Of a stretch of 64,000 nt of DNA, positions 1 to 7,736 are shown one piece after another (the stretch's first letter is position 1; each line of letters begins with the position of its first letter). Location of the stretch: the NCBI RefSeq assembly GCF_001426405.1, contig NZ_LMEP01000023.1:210484-274483 (forward strand), in the 5' to 3' direction. Below the pieces are notes generated by a model, which did no database searches, had not been told where the DNA came from, and saw only the letters and a program-made list of their open reading frames with translations. The stretch is from Streptomyces sp. Root1304 (lineage in GTDB: Bacteria > Actinomycetota > Actinomycetes > Streptomycetales > Streptomycetaceae). A program made the position numbers and the translations under genes.

Positions 1-935
1 AGGGCGGGCAGGATCCGGCCGCCCTGCTCGCGCAGGCCCGCCAGCCCCTCCGCCGTGGTGCCGGTGGCGGTCTTGTCGGTGAGGTCCTCCGCGGTGGGGC
101 CGAGCATGACGTTGCCGTACACCGTCGGCGCGACGAGGACCCCCTTGCCGAGCGGGCCGGGGACCGGCAGCAGGACGTGCCGTACGAGGTCGCGGGCGAA
201 CTTGTCGAAGACGAGGAGCTGGCCCCGGCGCGGGGTCACGGTGAAGTCCTCGCGGCCGACCAGCGCGTCGAAGGCGTCGGCGTGGAGGCCGCAGGCGTTC
301 ACGAGGTGACGCGCCCGCAGCACCCCGCGCCGGGTGACGAGCCGGTGGTACGGATCGCCCGGACGGACCTTCTCCACCCGGCAGGCGAGATGGAGGTCCA
401 CCCCGGAGCGGACGGCCTGGGTGGCGTAGGCGAGGGTGGTCGTCCACGGGCAGATCACCGCCTCGCCGGGCACCTCCAGCGCGGCGAGCGCGTCGGGGCC
501 CAAGTGGGGCTCCCGCAGCCGGAGTTCGCCGGCCGACAGCATCCGGGTGGTGCGGTGCCCGTTGCGGGCGGCCTTCTCCGCGAGCCGGGGGAGGGCGGCG
601 CGCTGCTGCTCGTCCCAGGCGACGAGCAGGGCGCCCACCGGTTCCACGGGGATGCCGGTCTCCCGCGCGTACGCGGAGAGCAGCCGGTGTCCCTCACGGA
701 CCAGGCGGGCCTCCAGGGTGCCGGGGGTGGCGTCGAAGCCGGTGTGCAGGATGGCCGTGTTGGCCTTCGACGTGCCGTCGCCGACGTCGTTCGCGGCCTC
801 CACGAGCGCGACCCTCAGCGGGTGGCCGGCCAGTGTGCGGGCGATGGCGGAGCCGACGACGCCCGCGCCGACGACCACCACGTCGTACTCGGCGGCGGCG
901 CCCACGGGGAGGGGACCCGAGCGGCTGACGCTCAT
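1..935 (-). CDS. FAD-dependent glycerol-3-phosphate dehydrogenase-like oxidoreductase (3' end outside window)
   Basis: Read on the minus strand from ATG at 935, the product begins with a short leader and a Rossmann FAD-binding motif (VVVVGAGVVGSAIAR), then a GTSKANTAILHTGFD segment and the RRGQLLVFDK stretch typical of the DAO/GlpA-type oxidoreductases. Such enzymes oxidise glycerol-3-phosphate or 2-hydroxy acids and pass electrons to FAD. About 311 codons are visible and the C-terminus lies left of the window. The start overlaps the stop of the upstream FGGY kinase (ATGA), so the two are translationally coupled. With a glycerol-kinase-like partner, glycerol-3-phosphate is the most likely substrate, but 2-hydroxyglutarate-oxidase-like proteins share this fold. 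Confidence 0.85.
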   Translation of the reverse strand, partial: MSVSRSGPLPVGAAAEYDVVVVGAGVVGSAIARTLAGHPLRVALVEAANDVGDGTSKANTAILHTGFDATPGTLEARLVREGHRLLSAYARETGIPVEPVGALLVAWDEQQRAALPRLAEKAARNGHRTTRMLSAGELRLREPHLGPDALAALEVPGEAVICPWTTTLAYATQAVRSGVDLHLACRVEKVRPGDPYHRLVTRRGVLRARHLVNACGLHADAFDALVGREDFTVTPRRGQLLVFDKFARDLVRHVLLPVPGPLGKGVLVAPTVYGNVMLGPTAEDLTDKTATGTTAEGLAGLREQGGRILPA

Positions 936-2428
936 CCGGCCCCGCCGGAACCCGGGCCGCCCGCGACCCCGGCCTTCGGCCCGGTCTCCGCCCCCGTCCG
1001 CTCCACCAGCCCCGACACCTCCCGCCGGAACCGGGCGAGGCGTGCCTCCGCCTCGTCGGCCGATATCCGGGGTTCGTACACGGCCGAGGGCCTCCACTCG
1101 GGTACGGCCTCGCGGAGCGTGAGCCCCGGTTCGTGGCCCAGCCGGGCCACCGCGCCCACCCCCAGCGCCGTCGCGTCGGGCGAGGAGGAGACCTCGACGG
1201 GGAGTTGCAGCAGATCGGCCTGGGCCTGCATCAGCAGCGCCGACCGGGTGAGTCCGCCGTCGGCGCGCAGCGAGGTGAGGGGTGCGCCCCGGTCGGCGGC
1301 GACGGCCGCCGCGAGGTCCACGACCTGGGCGGCGATGCCCTCGCAGAGGGCGCGGACGAGATGGCCCCGGGTGGTGTCGAGCCCGAGGCCGCTGATCGAG
1401 CCGCGGACGTCTCCCCGCCAGGAGGGCGCGGCGAGTCCGGCGAGCGCCGGGACGAAGGTGACCCCGCCGGTGTCGGGCACCCCGCCGCCGACCGCGTCGA
1501 TGTCCTCCGCGCCGCCGATGACGCCGAGGTCGGTGAGCCACCGGACGGCGGAGGCGACCGTGTACACCTGCCCGTCGAGACAGTGGGCGACCCGGCCGCG
1601 CAGCCGCCAGGCGACGCAGCCCACGAGTCCCGAGGCGGCCCGGTGGGGCTCGGCGCCGGTCCGCGCGAGGAGGAAGGCGCCGGTGCCGTAGGTGCACTTG
1701 GCGGCGGCGGGGGCGTCGGCGCTCTGGGCGAGCAGGGCCGCCTGCTGGTCCACCAGGAGGCCGGTGAGGGGGAGCGGCGGGCCGAAGGCGCGCGTGGTGC
1801 CGACGCGGGTGTCGCAGTCCACGACGCGGGGGAGCCGTTCGCCGCCGAGCCCGTACAGATCGAGCGCGGTGTCCGACCACGCGACCGTGTCCAGGTCGAG
1901 GAGTCCGGTCCGTCCCGCGGTCGCCGCGTCGGTGACGAAGGCGCCCGTGAGCCGGTGGACGAGCCAGGAGTCGCTGGTGGTGACGACGCCCGCCCCGGTG
2001 GCGTGGCGGCGGATCCAGGCCATCTTGGGTGCGGCGAAGTACGGGTCCACCGGAAGTCCGGTGAGATGCCTCAACCGCTCGGCGTGGGCGTCGAGTTCGG
2101 CGCAGAGCGGGGCCGCTCTGCGGTCCTGCCAGACGAGCGCGTCGGTGAGGGGTTCGCCGGTGCCGGGGTCCCAGGCGAGGACGGTCTCGCCCTGGTTGGC
2201 GAGGCCGACGGCCACGACCGGGGTGTCCGCCTCGGCGAGCGCCGCGCGTCCGGCGGCGACGACGGAGTCGTACAGCTCACGCGGGTCGACCTCGACCAGG
2301 CCGCCGGGCAGGTACCGGGGCCGCACCGGGGCGGTGCCGCTGCCGATGACTCCGCGCTCGGGGCAGAGGACGAGCGCCTTGGTGCCCGAGGTGCCCTGGT
2401 CGACGGCGAGTACCGGGCCGCCCGTCAT
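932..2428 (-). CDS. FGGY-family carbohydrate kinase, glycerol kinase-like
   Basis: A 498-residue sugar/polyol kinase that would phosphorylate glycerol or a related polyol with ATP. The N-terminus has the phosphate-loop motif DQGTSGTKALV. GLANQGET, LVDQQAALLAQ and KCTYGTGAFLL correspond to conserved GlpK segments (NQRET, GDQQAAL, KNTYGTG), so the glycerol kinase branch fits better than xylulokinase. The Arg of the usual NQRET motif is replaced by Gly, so substrate preference may differ. An AGGAG ribosome-binding site precedes ATG at 2428. It is the first gene of a two-gene operon with the FAD oxidoreductase, and an inverted repeat lies about 100-130 bp upstream. Confidence 0.9.
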   Translation of the reverse strand: MTGGPVLAVDQGTSGTKALVLCPERGVIGSGTAPVRPRYLPGGLVEVDPRELYDSVVAAGRAALAEADTPVVAVGLANQGETVLAWDPGTGEPLTDALVWQDRRAAPLCAELDAHAERLRHLTGLPVDPYFAAPKMAWIRRHATGAGVVTTSDSWLVHRLTGAFVTDAATAGRTGLLDLDTVAWSDTALDLYGLGGERLPRVVDCDTRVGTTRAFGPPLPLTGLLVDQQAALLAQSADAPAAAKCTYGTGAFLLARTGAEPHRAASGLVGCVAWRLRGRVAHCLDGQVYTVASAVRWLTDLGVIGGAEDIDAVGGGVPDTGGVTFVPALAGLAAPSWRGDVRGSISGLGLDTTRGHLVRALCEGIAAQVVDLAAAVAADRGAPLTSLRADGGLTRSALLMQAQADLLQLPVEVSSSPDATALGVGAVARLGHEPGLTLREAVPEWRPSAVYEPRISADEAEARLARFRREVSGLVERTGAETGPKAGVAGGPGSGGAG

Positions 2429-2529
2429 CGTGGCGCTCCTGTTCCTGGGATCGCTCGGTGATCATCCGGTCACCGAAAAGGGTCAGGGTGCCGTTGTGAC
2501 GGGTCTTCGTCAAGCCCCGGCGCGGGAGC

Positions 2530-2558
2530 CCGTCAGGTCCCGGCGAGCTACCTGACGG
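2530..2558. promoter_or_regulatory. Inverted repeat upstream of the FGGY kinase operon
   Basis: CCGTCAGGT (2530-2538) and ACCTGACGG (2550-2558) form a perfect 9-bp inverted repeat with an 11-base spacer, 102-130 bp before the kinase start. On the minus strand a TTGACT hexamer (2561-2566) abuts it and could be a -35 element. It may be an operator for the glycerol-type operon or a hairpin in its leader. No regulator gene is adjacent. The remainder of the 2429-2732 gap holds a TATAGT-like hexamer near 2630 facing right and a GATC-GCC-GATC repeat, with nothing else recognisable apart from the short reading frame described separately. Confidence 0.45.
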
Positions 2559-2703
2559 TAAGTCAAATTCGGTCGTTGGCTTAATAGTTACTGTCGCAAA
2601 AGAAAGTGGACCGGTCGCGTCCAGAGCCCTCTATAGTGATCGCCGATCAACGGCCGGGACGCCCGCCGGGGGACTGACCACCCCCTCCATCCACCGAGGA
2701 CCC

Positions 2704-2733
2704 ATGTCATCCACACCACCACCCGCCTCCTGA
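2704..2733 (+). CDS. Candidate nine-codon leader peptide coupled to the next gene
   Basis: ATG at 2704 follows a GAGGA ribosome-binding sequence (2696-2700) and opens a frame reading MSSTPPPAS before TGA at 2731-2733. The final A of that stop is the first base of the ATG of the 324-residue protein (TGATG overlap), and that downstream ATG has no Shine-Dalgarno of its own. The arrangement is what a translationally coupled leader peptide looks like. The Pro-Pro-Pro run could stall ribosomes. The reading frame and overlap are seen directly; any regulatory function is inference. Confidence 0.4.
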   Translation: MSSTPPPAS

Positions 2734-3707
2734 TGGCCGGACACGGCTTCCGCCCCGTCTACCATCCCGCGGGCCACGACCACGCCCTGCGCAACGCCGT
2801 CCAGGACTTACGCACCGGCCGCTGGGTGGCCATGGCCCGGCTCCTCGACGAGACGGGGGACTGGGACGGCTGGACCCGGCGGACCCAGGTCCTCGCCGCC
2901 GTCGCCGCCGGCACCGACGTCGTCCACATCTGGCGCGCCGAACAGCCCGACAGCCGGGCCGCCGCCGTGATGCACAGCCGCGTCACCGTGGAACGCGCCG
3001 TACGCGCCCACCGCGCCGGCCACCCCAGGACCCGGGAGCTCTGGCAGGAGGCCTGGACCGCCTGCCGCGACGCCGCGGACCGGTCCCCCGAGGACCCCGT
3101 GCCGTGGGTGGGCCTGATCGCCCTCGCCGCCCTCGACGGACGCCAGCGCATGGCCGAGCACCGGCTCACCCCGCCCGCCCCGATGCTCCCGCCCGGACCC
3201 TGGGGCCTGCTCGCGGAGGCGGAGAAGCGCGACCCGCACAACCGCGAGGCGCACCACCGGATGCTCCAGTTCGTCTACGCCCGGCGCCCCGGACCGCTCT
3301 CCGAGGCCGTCAACTACTCCCACTGGGCGGCCTCCTCCGCGCCCGTCGGCTCCGCCCTGCACGCCCTCCCGCTCTACGTGCGGGTCGAGCGCTACCGGCG
3401 CGAACGCGGCCAGGAACGCGCCCTCGACCTCCACTGGGTGGGCGAGGACGCGGTGCGCGACGCCCGGCGCGCGCTCGACACCTGGTTCCTCTTCTGCGCC
3501 ACCGACGACGCCTCGCTGCTCGACCTCAACCACCTCGCGCACGCGCTCTACGGGGCCCTCCGCTTCGCCGACGCCGCCCGTGTCTTCGAGGCACTCGGCC
3601 CGTACTACACGACCCTGCCGTGGGCGTACCGGACACCCCAGCCGGACGACCGCGCCCTCGCCGAAGAGGTGTTCCTGCGCGCCCGCGCCCGCTGCCTCGG
3701 CGGCTGA
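2733..3707 (+). CDS. Conserved hypothetical protein, helical repeat-like
   Basis: A 324-residue soluble protein with no signal peptide or membrane segment. It is rich in Ala, Arg and Trp and reads as successive amphipathic helices (for example the ARRALDTWFLFCATDDASLL region), reminiscent of TPR-type folds. I do not recognise a catalytic motif. It uses an ATG without its own ribosome-binding site, overlapping the stop of a nine-codon upstream frame. It lies 92 bases ahead of the APC permease on the same strand and is probably cotranscribed with it, so it may serve amino acid or amine uptake or sensing. Confidence 0.75.
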   Translation: MAGHGFRPVYHPAGHDHALRNAVQDLRTGRWVAMARLLDETGDWDGWTRRTQVLAAVAAGTDVVHIWRAEQPDSRAAAVMHSRVTVERAVRAHRAGHPRTRELWQEAWTACRDAADRSPEDPVPWVGLIALAALDGRQRMAEHRLTPPAPMLPPGPWGLLAEAEKRDPHNREAHHRMLQFVYARRPGPLSEAVNYSHWAASSAPVGSALHALPLYVRVERYRRERGQERALDLHWVGEDAVRDARRALDTWFLFCATDDASLLDLNHLAHALYGALRFADAARVFEALGPYYTTLPWAYRTPQPDDRALAEEVFLRARARCLGG

Positions 3708-3799
3708 CGCCCGGCCGCCCCGCTCCGTACGCCCCGCTTCCCCCTGACCCCCCGCCCCCGTCCCGCTCCGCCCCGCCCGTCCCCGGAGGAACCCCACCC

Positions 3800-5332
3800 A
3801 TGTCCCGCACCGACGCCCCCGTCGACCCGATACGCACGCCACCGCCCGTCCAGGACGAGGAGGCGAGACTCAGAGAGCTGGGCTACCAGCCCGTCCTCGC
3901 CCGCCGCATGGGCGGCTTCGGCAACTTCGCGATCAGCTTCTCGGTCATCTCCGTCCTCTCCGGCTGCATGACCCTCTACGGCTTCGGCATGGGCACCGGC
4001 GGCCCCGCCGTCATGCTCTGGGGCTGGGCCGGCGTCGGACTGTTCGTGCTGTGCGTCGGTCTCGCCCTCGCCGAGGTCACCAGCGCCTACCCGACCTCCG
4101 GCGCCCTCTACTACATGGCCGACCGGCTCGGCGGCCGCCGCTGGGGCTGGTACACCGGTTGGCTGAATCTGCTCGGTCTGCTCGGCGCCATCGCCGGCAT
4201 CGACTACGGCGCGGCCCTCTTCACCGGAGCGTTCCTCAACCTCCAGTGGGGCTTCGAGCCCACCGCGGGATCCACCTTCCTCATCTTCCTGGCGATCCTG
4301 CTGCTCCACGCCGTCCTGAACCTCTTCGGCGTCCGCCTGGTCAGCGTGCTCAACTCGATCAGCGTCTGGTGGCACCTGGCGGGTGTCGCGCTGATCGTCG
4401 GCGCCCTCGCGTTCGTCCCCGACCGGCACCAGTCCGTCGAGTTCGTCTTCACCGAGTTCGTCAACGACACCGGATGGGCCAACCCGTTCTACGTCGCCGC
4501 CATCGGTCTGCTCCTCGCCCAGTACACCTTCTCCGGCTACGACGCCTCGGCCCACCTCTCCGAGGAGACCTCCAACGCCTCCGTCACCGCCGCCAAGGGC
4601 ATCGTCCGGGCCATCTGGGTCTCCTGGATCGCCGGATTCGCCCTGCTCGCCGGGCTGAGCTTCGCCATCCAGGACTACGCCGCCACGCAGAACAGCGCCA
4701 CCGGGGTCCCGCCCGCCCAGATCCTCCTGGACGCGCTCGGCTCCGGCGGCGCCACCGCCCTGCTCCTCGTCGTGATCGTCGCCCAGCTCTTCTGCGGCAA
4801 CGCCGAGGTCGCCGCCGCCAGCCGGATGGTCTTCGCCTTCAGCCGCGACAACGCCCTGCCCGGCTCGGCGATCTGGCGGAAGGTCAGCGGGCGCACCCAG
4901 ACCCCGGTCCCCGCCGTCTGGCTCGCGGTGGGCATCGCCGCGCTGCTCGCCGTCCCCTCGCTGTACTCGGCCACCGCCTACGGCGCCGTCACCGCGATCA
5001 ACGTCATCGGCATCACGCCCGCCTACGCCATCCCGATCTACCTGCGGCTGCGTGCCGGGAACCGGTTCACCCCCGGCCCGTGGAGCCTGGGCCGCTGGAG
5101 CAAGCCGATCGGCTGGACCGCCGTCGTCTGGGTGGCGCTGGTGACCGTGCTGTTCTGCCTGCCGCAGAAGTCCCCGGTGACGGTCGACACCATGAACTAC
5201 GCCGTGATCGCGCTCGCCGTCGTCCTCGTCCTGGCCAGCGTGTGGTGGTACGTCGCCCGCCGCTCGTACGGCACTCCGACGGCCTACGGCAACGCCCGCG
5301 AGGAGGCGGAGATCGCCGAGGGCATCGTCTGA
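3800..5332 (+). CDS. APC-superfamily amino acid/amine permease
   Basis: A 510-residue integral membrane protein with about twelve hydrophobic segments that would import an amino acid, polyamine or choline-like amine by proton symport. The N-terminal RELGYQPVLARRMGGFGNFAISFSVISV region and the GPAVMLWGW turn are characteristic of the amino acid/choline transporter (ACT) branch of the APC family. SGYDASAHLSEET in the middle is also a family hallmark. ATG at 3800 is chosen because GGAGGA lies nine bases upstream; the open frame extends farther left only as a shadow of the previous gene. A strong terminator follows and a GntR regulator converges from the other side. The substrate cannot be told from sequence. 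Confidence 0.92.
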   Translation: MSRTDAPVDPIRTPPPVQDEEARLRELGYQPVLARRMGGFGNFAISFSVISVLSGCMTLYGFGMGTGGPAVMLWGWAGVGLFVLCVGLALAEVTSAYPTSGALYYMADRLGGRRWGWYTGWLNLLGLLGAIAGIDYGAALFTGAFLNLQWGFEPTAGSTFLIFLAILLLHAVLNLFGVRLVSVLNSISVWWHLAGVALIVGALAFVPDRHQSVEFVFTEFVNDTGWANPFYVAAIGLLLAQYTFSGYDASAHLSEETSNASVTAAKGIVRAIWVSWIAGFALLAGLSFAIQDYAATQNSATGVPPAQILLDALGSGGATALLLVVIVAQLFCGNAEVAAASRMVFAFSRDNALPGSAIWRKVSGRTQTPVPAVWLAVGIAALLAVPSLYSATAYGAVTAINVIGITPAYAIPIYLRLRAGNRFTPGPWSLGRWSKPIGWTAVVWVALVTVLFCLPQKSPVTVDTMNYAVIALAVVLVLASVWWYVARRSYGTPTAYGNAREEAEIAEGIV

Positions 5333-5340
5333 CGCGGGAC

Positions 5341-5373
5341 CCGGCCCCTGTCCCCTTACCGGACAGGGGCCGG
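5341..5373. terminator. Bidirectional terminator between permease and GntR gene
   Basis: A perfect 13-bp stem (CCGGCCCCTGTCC / GGACAGGGGCCGG) with a seven-base loop starts eight bases after the permease stop and ends seven bases before the stop codon of the convergent regulator gene. There is no U-tract, as is usual in Streptomyces. It should end transcripts from both directions. Confidence 0.88.
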
Positions 5374-5380
5374 AACGCGC

Positions 5381-6148
5381 TCAGGCGCTGAACTCGTACG
5401 TCCAGGCCGCCGACCGGGCCGAGAAGTCGATGTCCGTGATCTCCAGGGCGCGCCCGTGCTGGTCGCTCACCACCCGGTGGACGACCAGCCGGGCCGCGCC
5501 GCCGGCCGTCGTCGCGGCCGGCCCCGGCGGCACGCCGACCGACTCCCGGTGGGTGATCCGCAGCCCCGCCTGGTGCATCCAGTGGTAGAGCAGCCGCAGG
5601 TCCGGCTGTTGACGGCAGTCCCGCCCCCGCCGGTAGCGGGACAGCTGCGGGATCTCGGCAAGCGCCGCCCGGGAGAACCACGACACCGCCCGCTGGAGCG
5701 CGGCGCCCTGCGGGCCGAGCACCACGTGCCGGTGGACGAGGGTCGGCTCGCCGGGCGCGAGCAGGAGCCGCGGAGCCAGTGGAGCGGGCGGCGGCTCCCA
5801 CAGGAGGGACGCCCTGACCAGGGCTTCCGCAGCGCGCGGGCCGCCGGGGAAGACCGGCCGACGGGCCGTCGGGACCGGGGCGACGGGCTCGCCCCCGGCT
5901 CCGTCCTCGGCCCCGGCGGCGGCGAACGTGCCACGGCGGTCGGTGACCACCAGCCGTTCGTCCCGCAGGAGTTGGAGCGCGCTGCGCACGGTCTGCCGGT
6001 TGACGTGGTAGCGCTGGGACAGGGATCGTTCCGAAGGGAGCCGGCTGCCGGGGGAGATGCGCCGGCCGGCGAGGTCCTCGCGCAGTGCGGCGGCGACCCG
6101 GAGATAGAGCGGCGCGTCCGCCGCCGCCTCGTGATCGGGCTCGGCCAT
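5381..6148 (-). CDS. GntR/HutC-family transcriptional regulator with UTRA effector domain
   Basis: A 255-residue repressor. Residues 10-80 form the GntR winged helix (LYLRVAAALREDLAGRRISPGSRLPSERSLSQ and RQTVRSALQLLRDE), and the C-terminal half is a UTRA ligand-binding domain ending in DIDFSARSAAWTYEF. ATG at 6148 is chosen because AGAGAGGG precedes it and the helix-turn-helix begins soon after; an upstream in-frame extension lacks a signal. It converges on the APC permease. A DasR-like palindrome sits 62-77 bp upstream of its start and probably mediates autoregulation or control of nearby genes. The effector is unknown. Confidence 0.9.
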   Translation of the reverse strand: MAEPDHEAAADAPLYLRVAAALREDLAGRRISPGSRLPSERSLSQRYHVNRQTVRSALQLLRDERLVVTDRRGTFAAAGAEDGAGGEPVAPVPTARRPVFPGGPRAAEALVRASLLWEPPPAPLAPRLLLAPGEPTLVHRHVVLGPQGAALQRAVSWFSRAALAEIPQLSRYRRGRDCRQQPDLRLLYHWMHQAGLRITHRESVGVPPGPAATTAGGAARLVVHRVVSDQHGRALEITDIDFSARSAAWTYEFSA

Positions 6149-6209
6149 GATCAAACCCTCTCTTCGCTCAGCGTGACCGCATGGGTCGGGTGGGTGATCA
6201 ATTCCTATC

Positions 6210-6225
6210 ATTGGTCTAAACCATT
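6210..6225. promoter_or_regulatory. GntR/HutC-type operator candidate (dre-like)
   Basis: ATTGGTCTAAACCATT closely matches the HutC-subfamily consensus TGGTCTAGACCA known for the Streptomyces regulator DasR, with one deviation at the centre. It lies in the 184-bp divergent region between the GntR gene and the DUF2252 gene. It could be bound by the adjacent GntR protein or by DasR itself. Confidence 0.65.
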
Positions 6226-6332
6226 TAGCTAGGCCGGTCCGGCAGAGTGGCCGAAACGGACGTGGCCGCTTGTAATGAGGGAGCAGGTGACGGGTACCGG
6301 ACCGCGTCGGCGGGAAAGGCGGGTGAGGCCGG

Positions 6333-7673
6333 ATGACGACACCGTCGGAGCGCGCCGCGCGGGGCAAGGCGGCACGCAAGAGGGTTCCCCGGTCCTCCCA
6401 CGGCCGCTGGATACCCAGCTCCCAGCGCCCCGACCCCCTCGACGTCCTGGAACGCCAGTCCCTCGACCGGCTCCCCGACCTCGTGCCCCTCCGCTACGCC
6501 CGGATGGCCGCCTCCCCCTTCGCCTTCCTGCGCGGCGCCGCCGCCGTCATGGCCGCCGATCTCGCCGCCCAGCGCCACACCGGACTCACCGTCCAGCTCT
6601 GCGGCGACGCCCACCTCCTCAACTTCGGGGTCTACGCCTCACCCGAACGGACGCTCCTCTTCGACGTCAACGACTTCGACGAGACGCTCCCCGGGCCCTT
6701 CGAATGGGACGTGAAACGGCTCGCCGCCAGCGTCACCGCCGCCGCCCTCCAGAACGGCAGCACCAAGGCGAAGGCCCACCGTGCCGCCCTCGTCGCCACC
6801 GAGTCGTACCGCACCCAGATGCGCCACCTCGCCGGGCTCGGCGAACTCGCCGTCTGGTACGAGCGGATCGCCGCCGACGACCTCGTCCCCCTCGTCCGCC
6901 GCGGCGACCGTGCCCGGTTCACCGACCGGCTCGCCCGCGCCCGCCGCCGCACCAGCCTCCAGGCCCTCGGGAAGCTGACCGAGGCCGACGCGAGCGGCGC
7001 CCGGCACATCGTCGACGACCCGCCGCTCCTCGAACGGACCACGGACATCGACCGGGTCACCCTCGGCAAGATCTTCAGCGACTACCGCAGCTCCCTCTCC
7101 GAGGAACGCCGGGTCCTCCTCGACCGCTACCGCTTCCGCGACGCCGCCCGCAAGGTCGTCGGCGTCGGCAGCGTCGGCACCCGCTGCTTCGTCCTCCTGC
7201 TCGAAGGGCGCGACGAGCGGGACCCGCTGATCCTCCAGATCAAGGAGGCCGTCCCCTCCGTCCTGGAGCCGTACCTGGTGCCGAGCGCCTACTCCCACCA
7301 GGGGCGGCGCGTCGTCTGCGGCCAGCGCCTCACCCAGGCCGCCAGCGACATCTTCCTCGGCTGGATGACCGGACCCGAGCAACGGCACTTCTACTGGCGC
7401 CAGCTGCGCGACATGAAGGGCTCGGCCGAGGTCGAGACCATGTCCCCGGCGCTGCTGCGGGAGTACGCGCGGCTCTGCGGCCGGACCCTGGCCCGCGCGC
7501 ACGCCCGCTCCGGCGACCGCATCGCCATCGCCTCGTACCTCGGTGGCTCCGACGTCTTCGACCGGGCGGTCGCCGACTTCGCACTGGCCTACGCGGGCCA
7601 GAACGCCGACGACTACGCGGCGCTCGGCGCGGCGATAGCGGCGGGGATGGTGACGGCGGCGCCTGGGACGTGA
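6333..7673 (+). CDS. DUF2252 family protein
   Basis: A 446-residue protein of a family common in actinobacteria, without an established function. The recognisable block CGDAHLLNFGVYAS followed by LLFDVNDFDETLPGPFEWDVKRLAAS resembles the nucleotide-binding and metal-binding strands of kinase-like folds (aminoglycoside phosphotransferase type), so a phosphotransferase role is plausible but unproven. No signal peptide or membrane helix is present. GAGG precedes the ATG at 6333. It is transcribed divergently from the GntR regulator and converges on the FAD monooxygenase gene, with 63 bases between the two stops. Confidence 0.88.
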   Translation: MTTPSERAARGKAARKRVPRSSHGRWIPSSQRPDPLDVLERQSLDRLPDLVPLRYARMAASPFAFLRGAAAVMAADLAAQRHTGLTVQLCGDAHLLNFGVYASPERTLLFDVNDFDETLPGPFEWDVKRLAASVTAAALQNGSTKAKAHRAALVATESYRTQMRHLAGLGELAVWYERIAADDLVPLVRRGDRARFTDRLARARRRTSLQALGKLTEADASGARHIVDDPPLLERTTDIDRVTLGKIFSDYRSSLSEERRVLLDRYRFRDAARKVVGVGSVGTRCFVLLLEGRDERDPLILQIKEAVPSVLEPYLVPSAYSHQGRRVVCGQRLTQAASDIFLGWMTGPEQRHFYWRQLRDMKGSAEVETMSPALLREYARLCGRTLARAHARSGDRIAIASYLGGSDVFDRAVADFALAYAGQNADDYAALGAAIAAGMVTAAPGT

Positions 7674-7736
7674 GGTGCGGCGGAGGGGGCGGGGCCGCAC
7701 CGCGCTCGACGGTCCGCCCCGCCCCACCCGTACGCC

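Noticed and set aside
177..2461. Plus-strand frames opposite the FGGY kinase and oxidoreductase
   Set aside because: Antisense shadows with Gly/Arg/Val composition and no homology.
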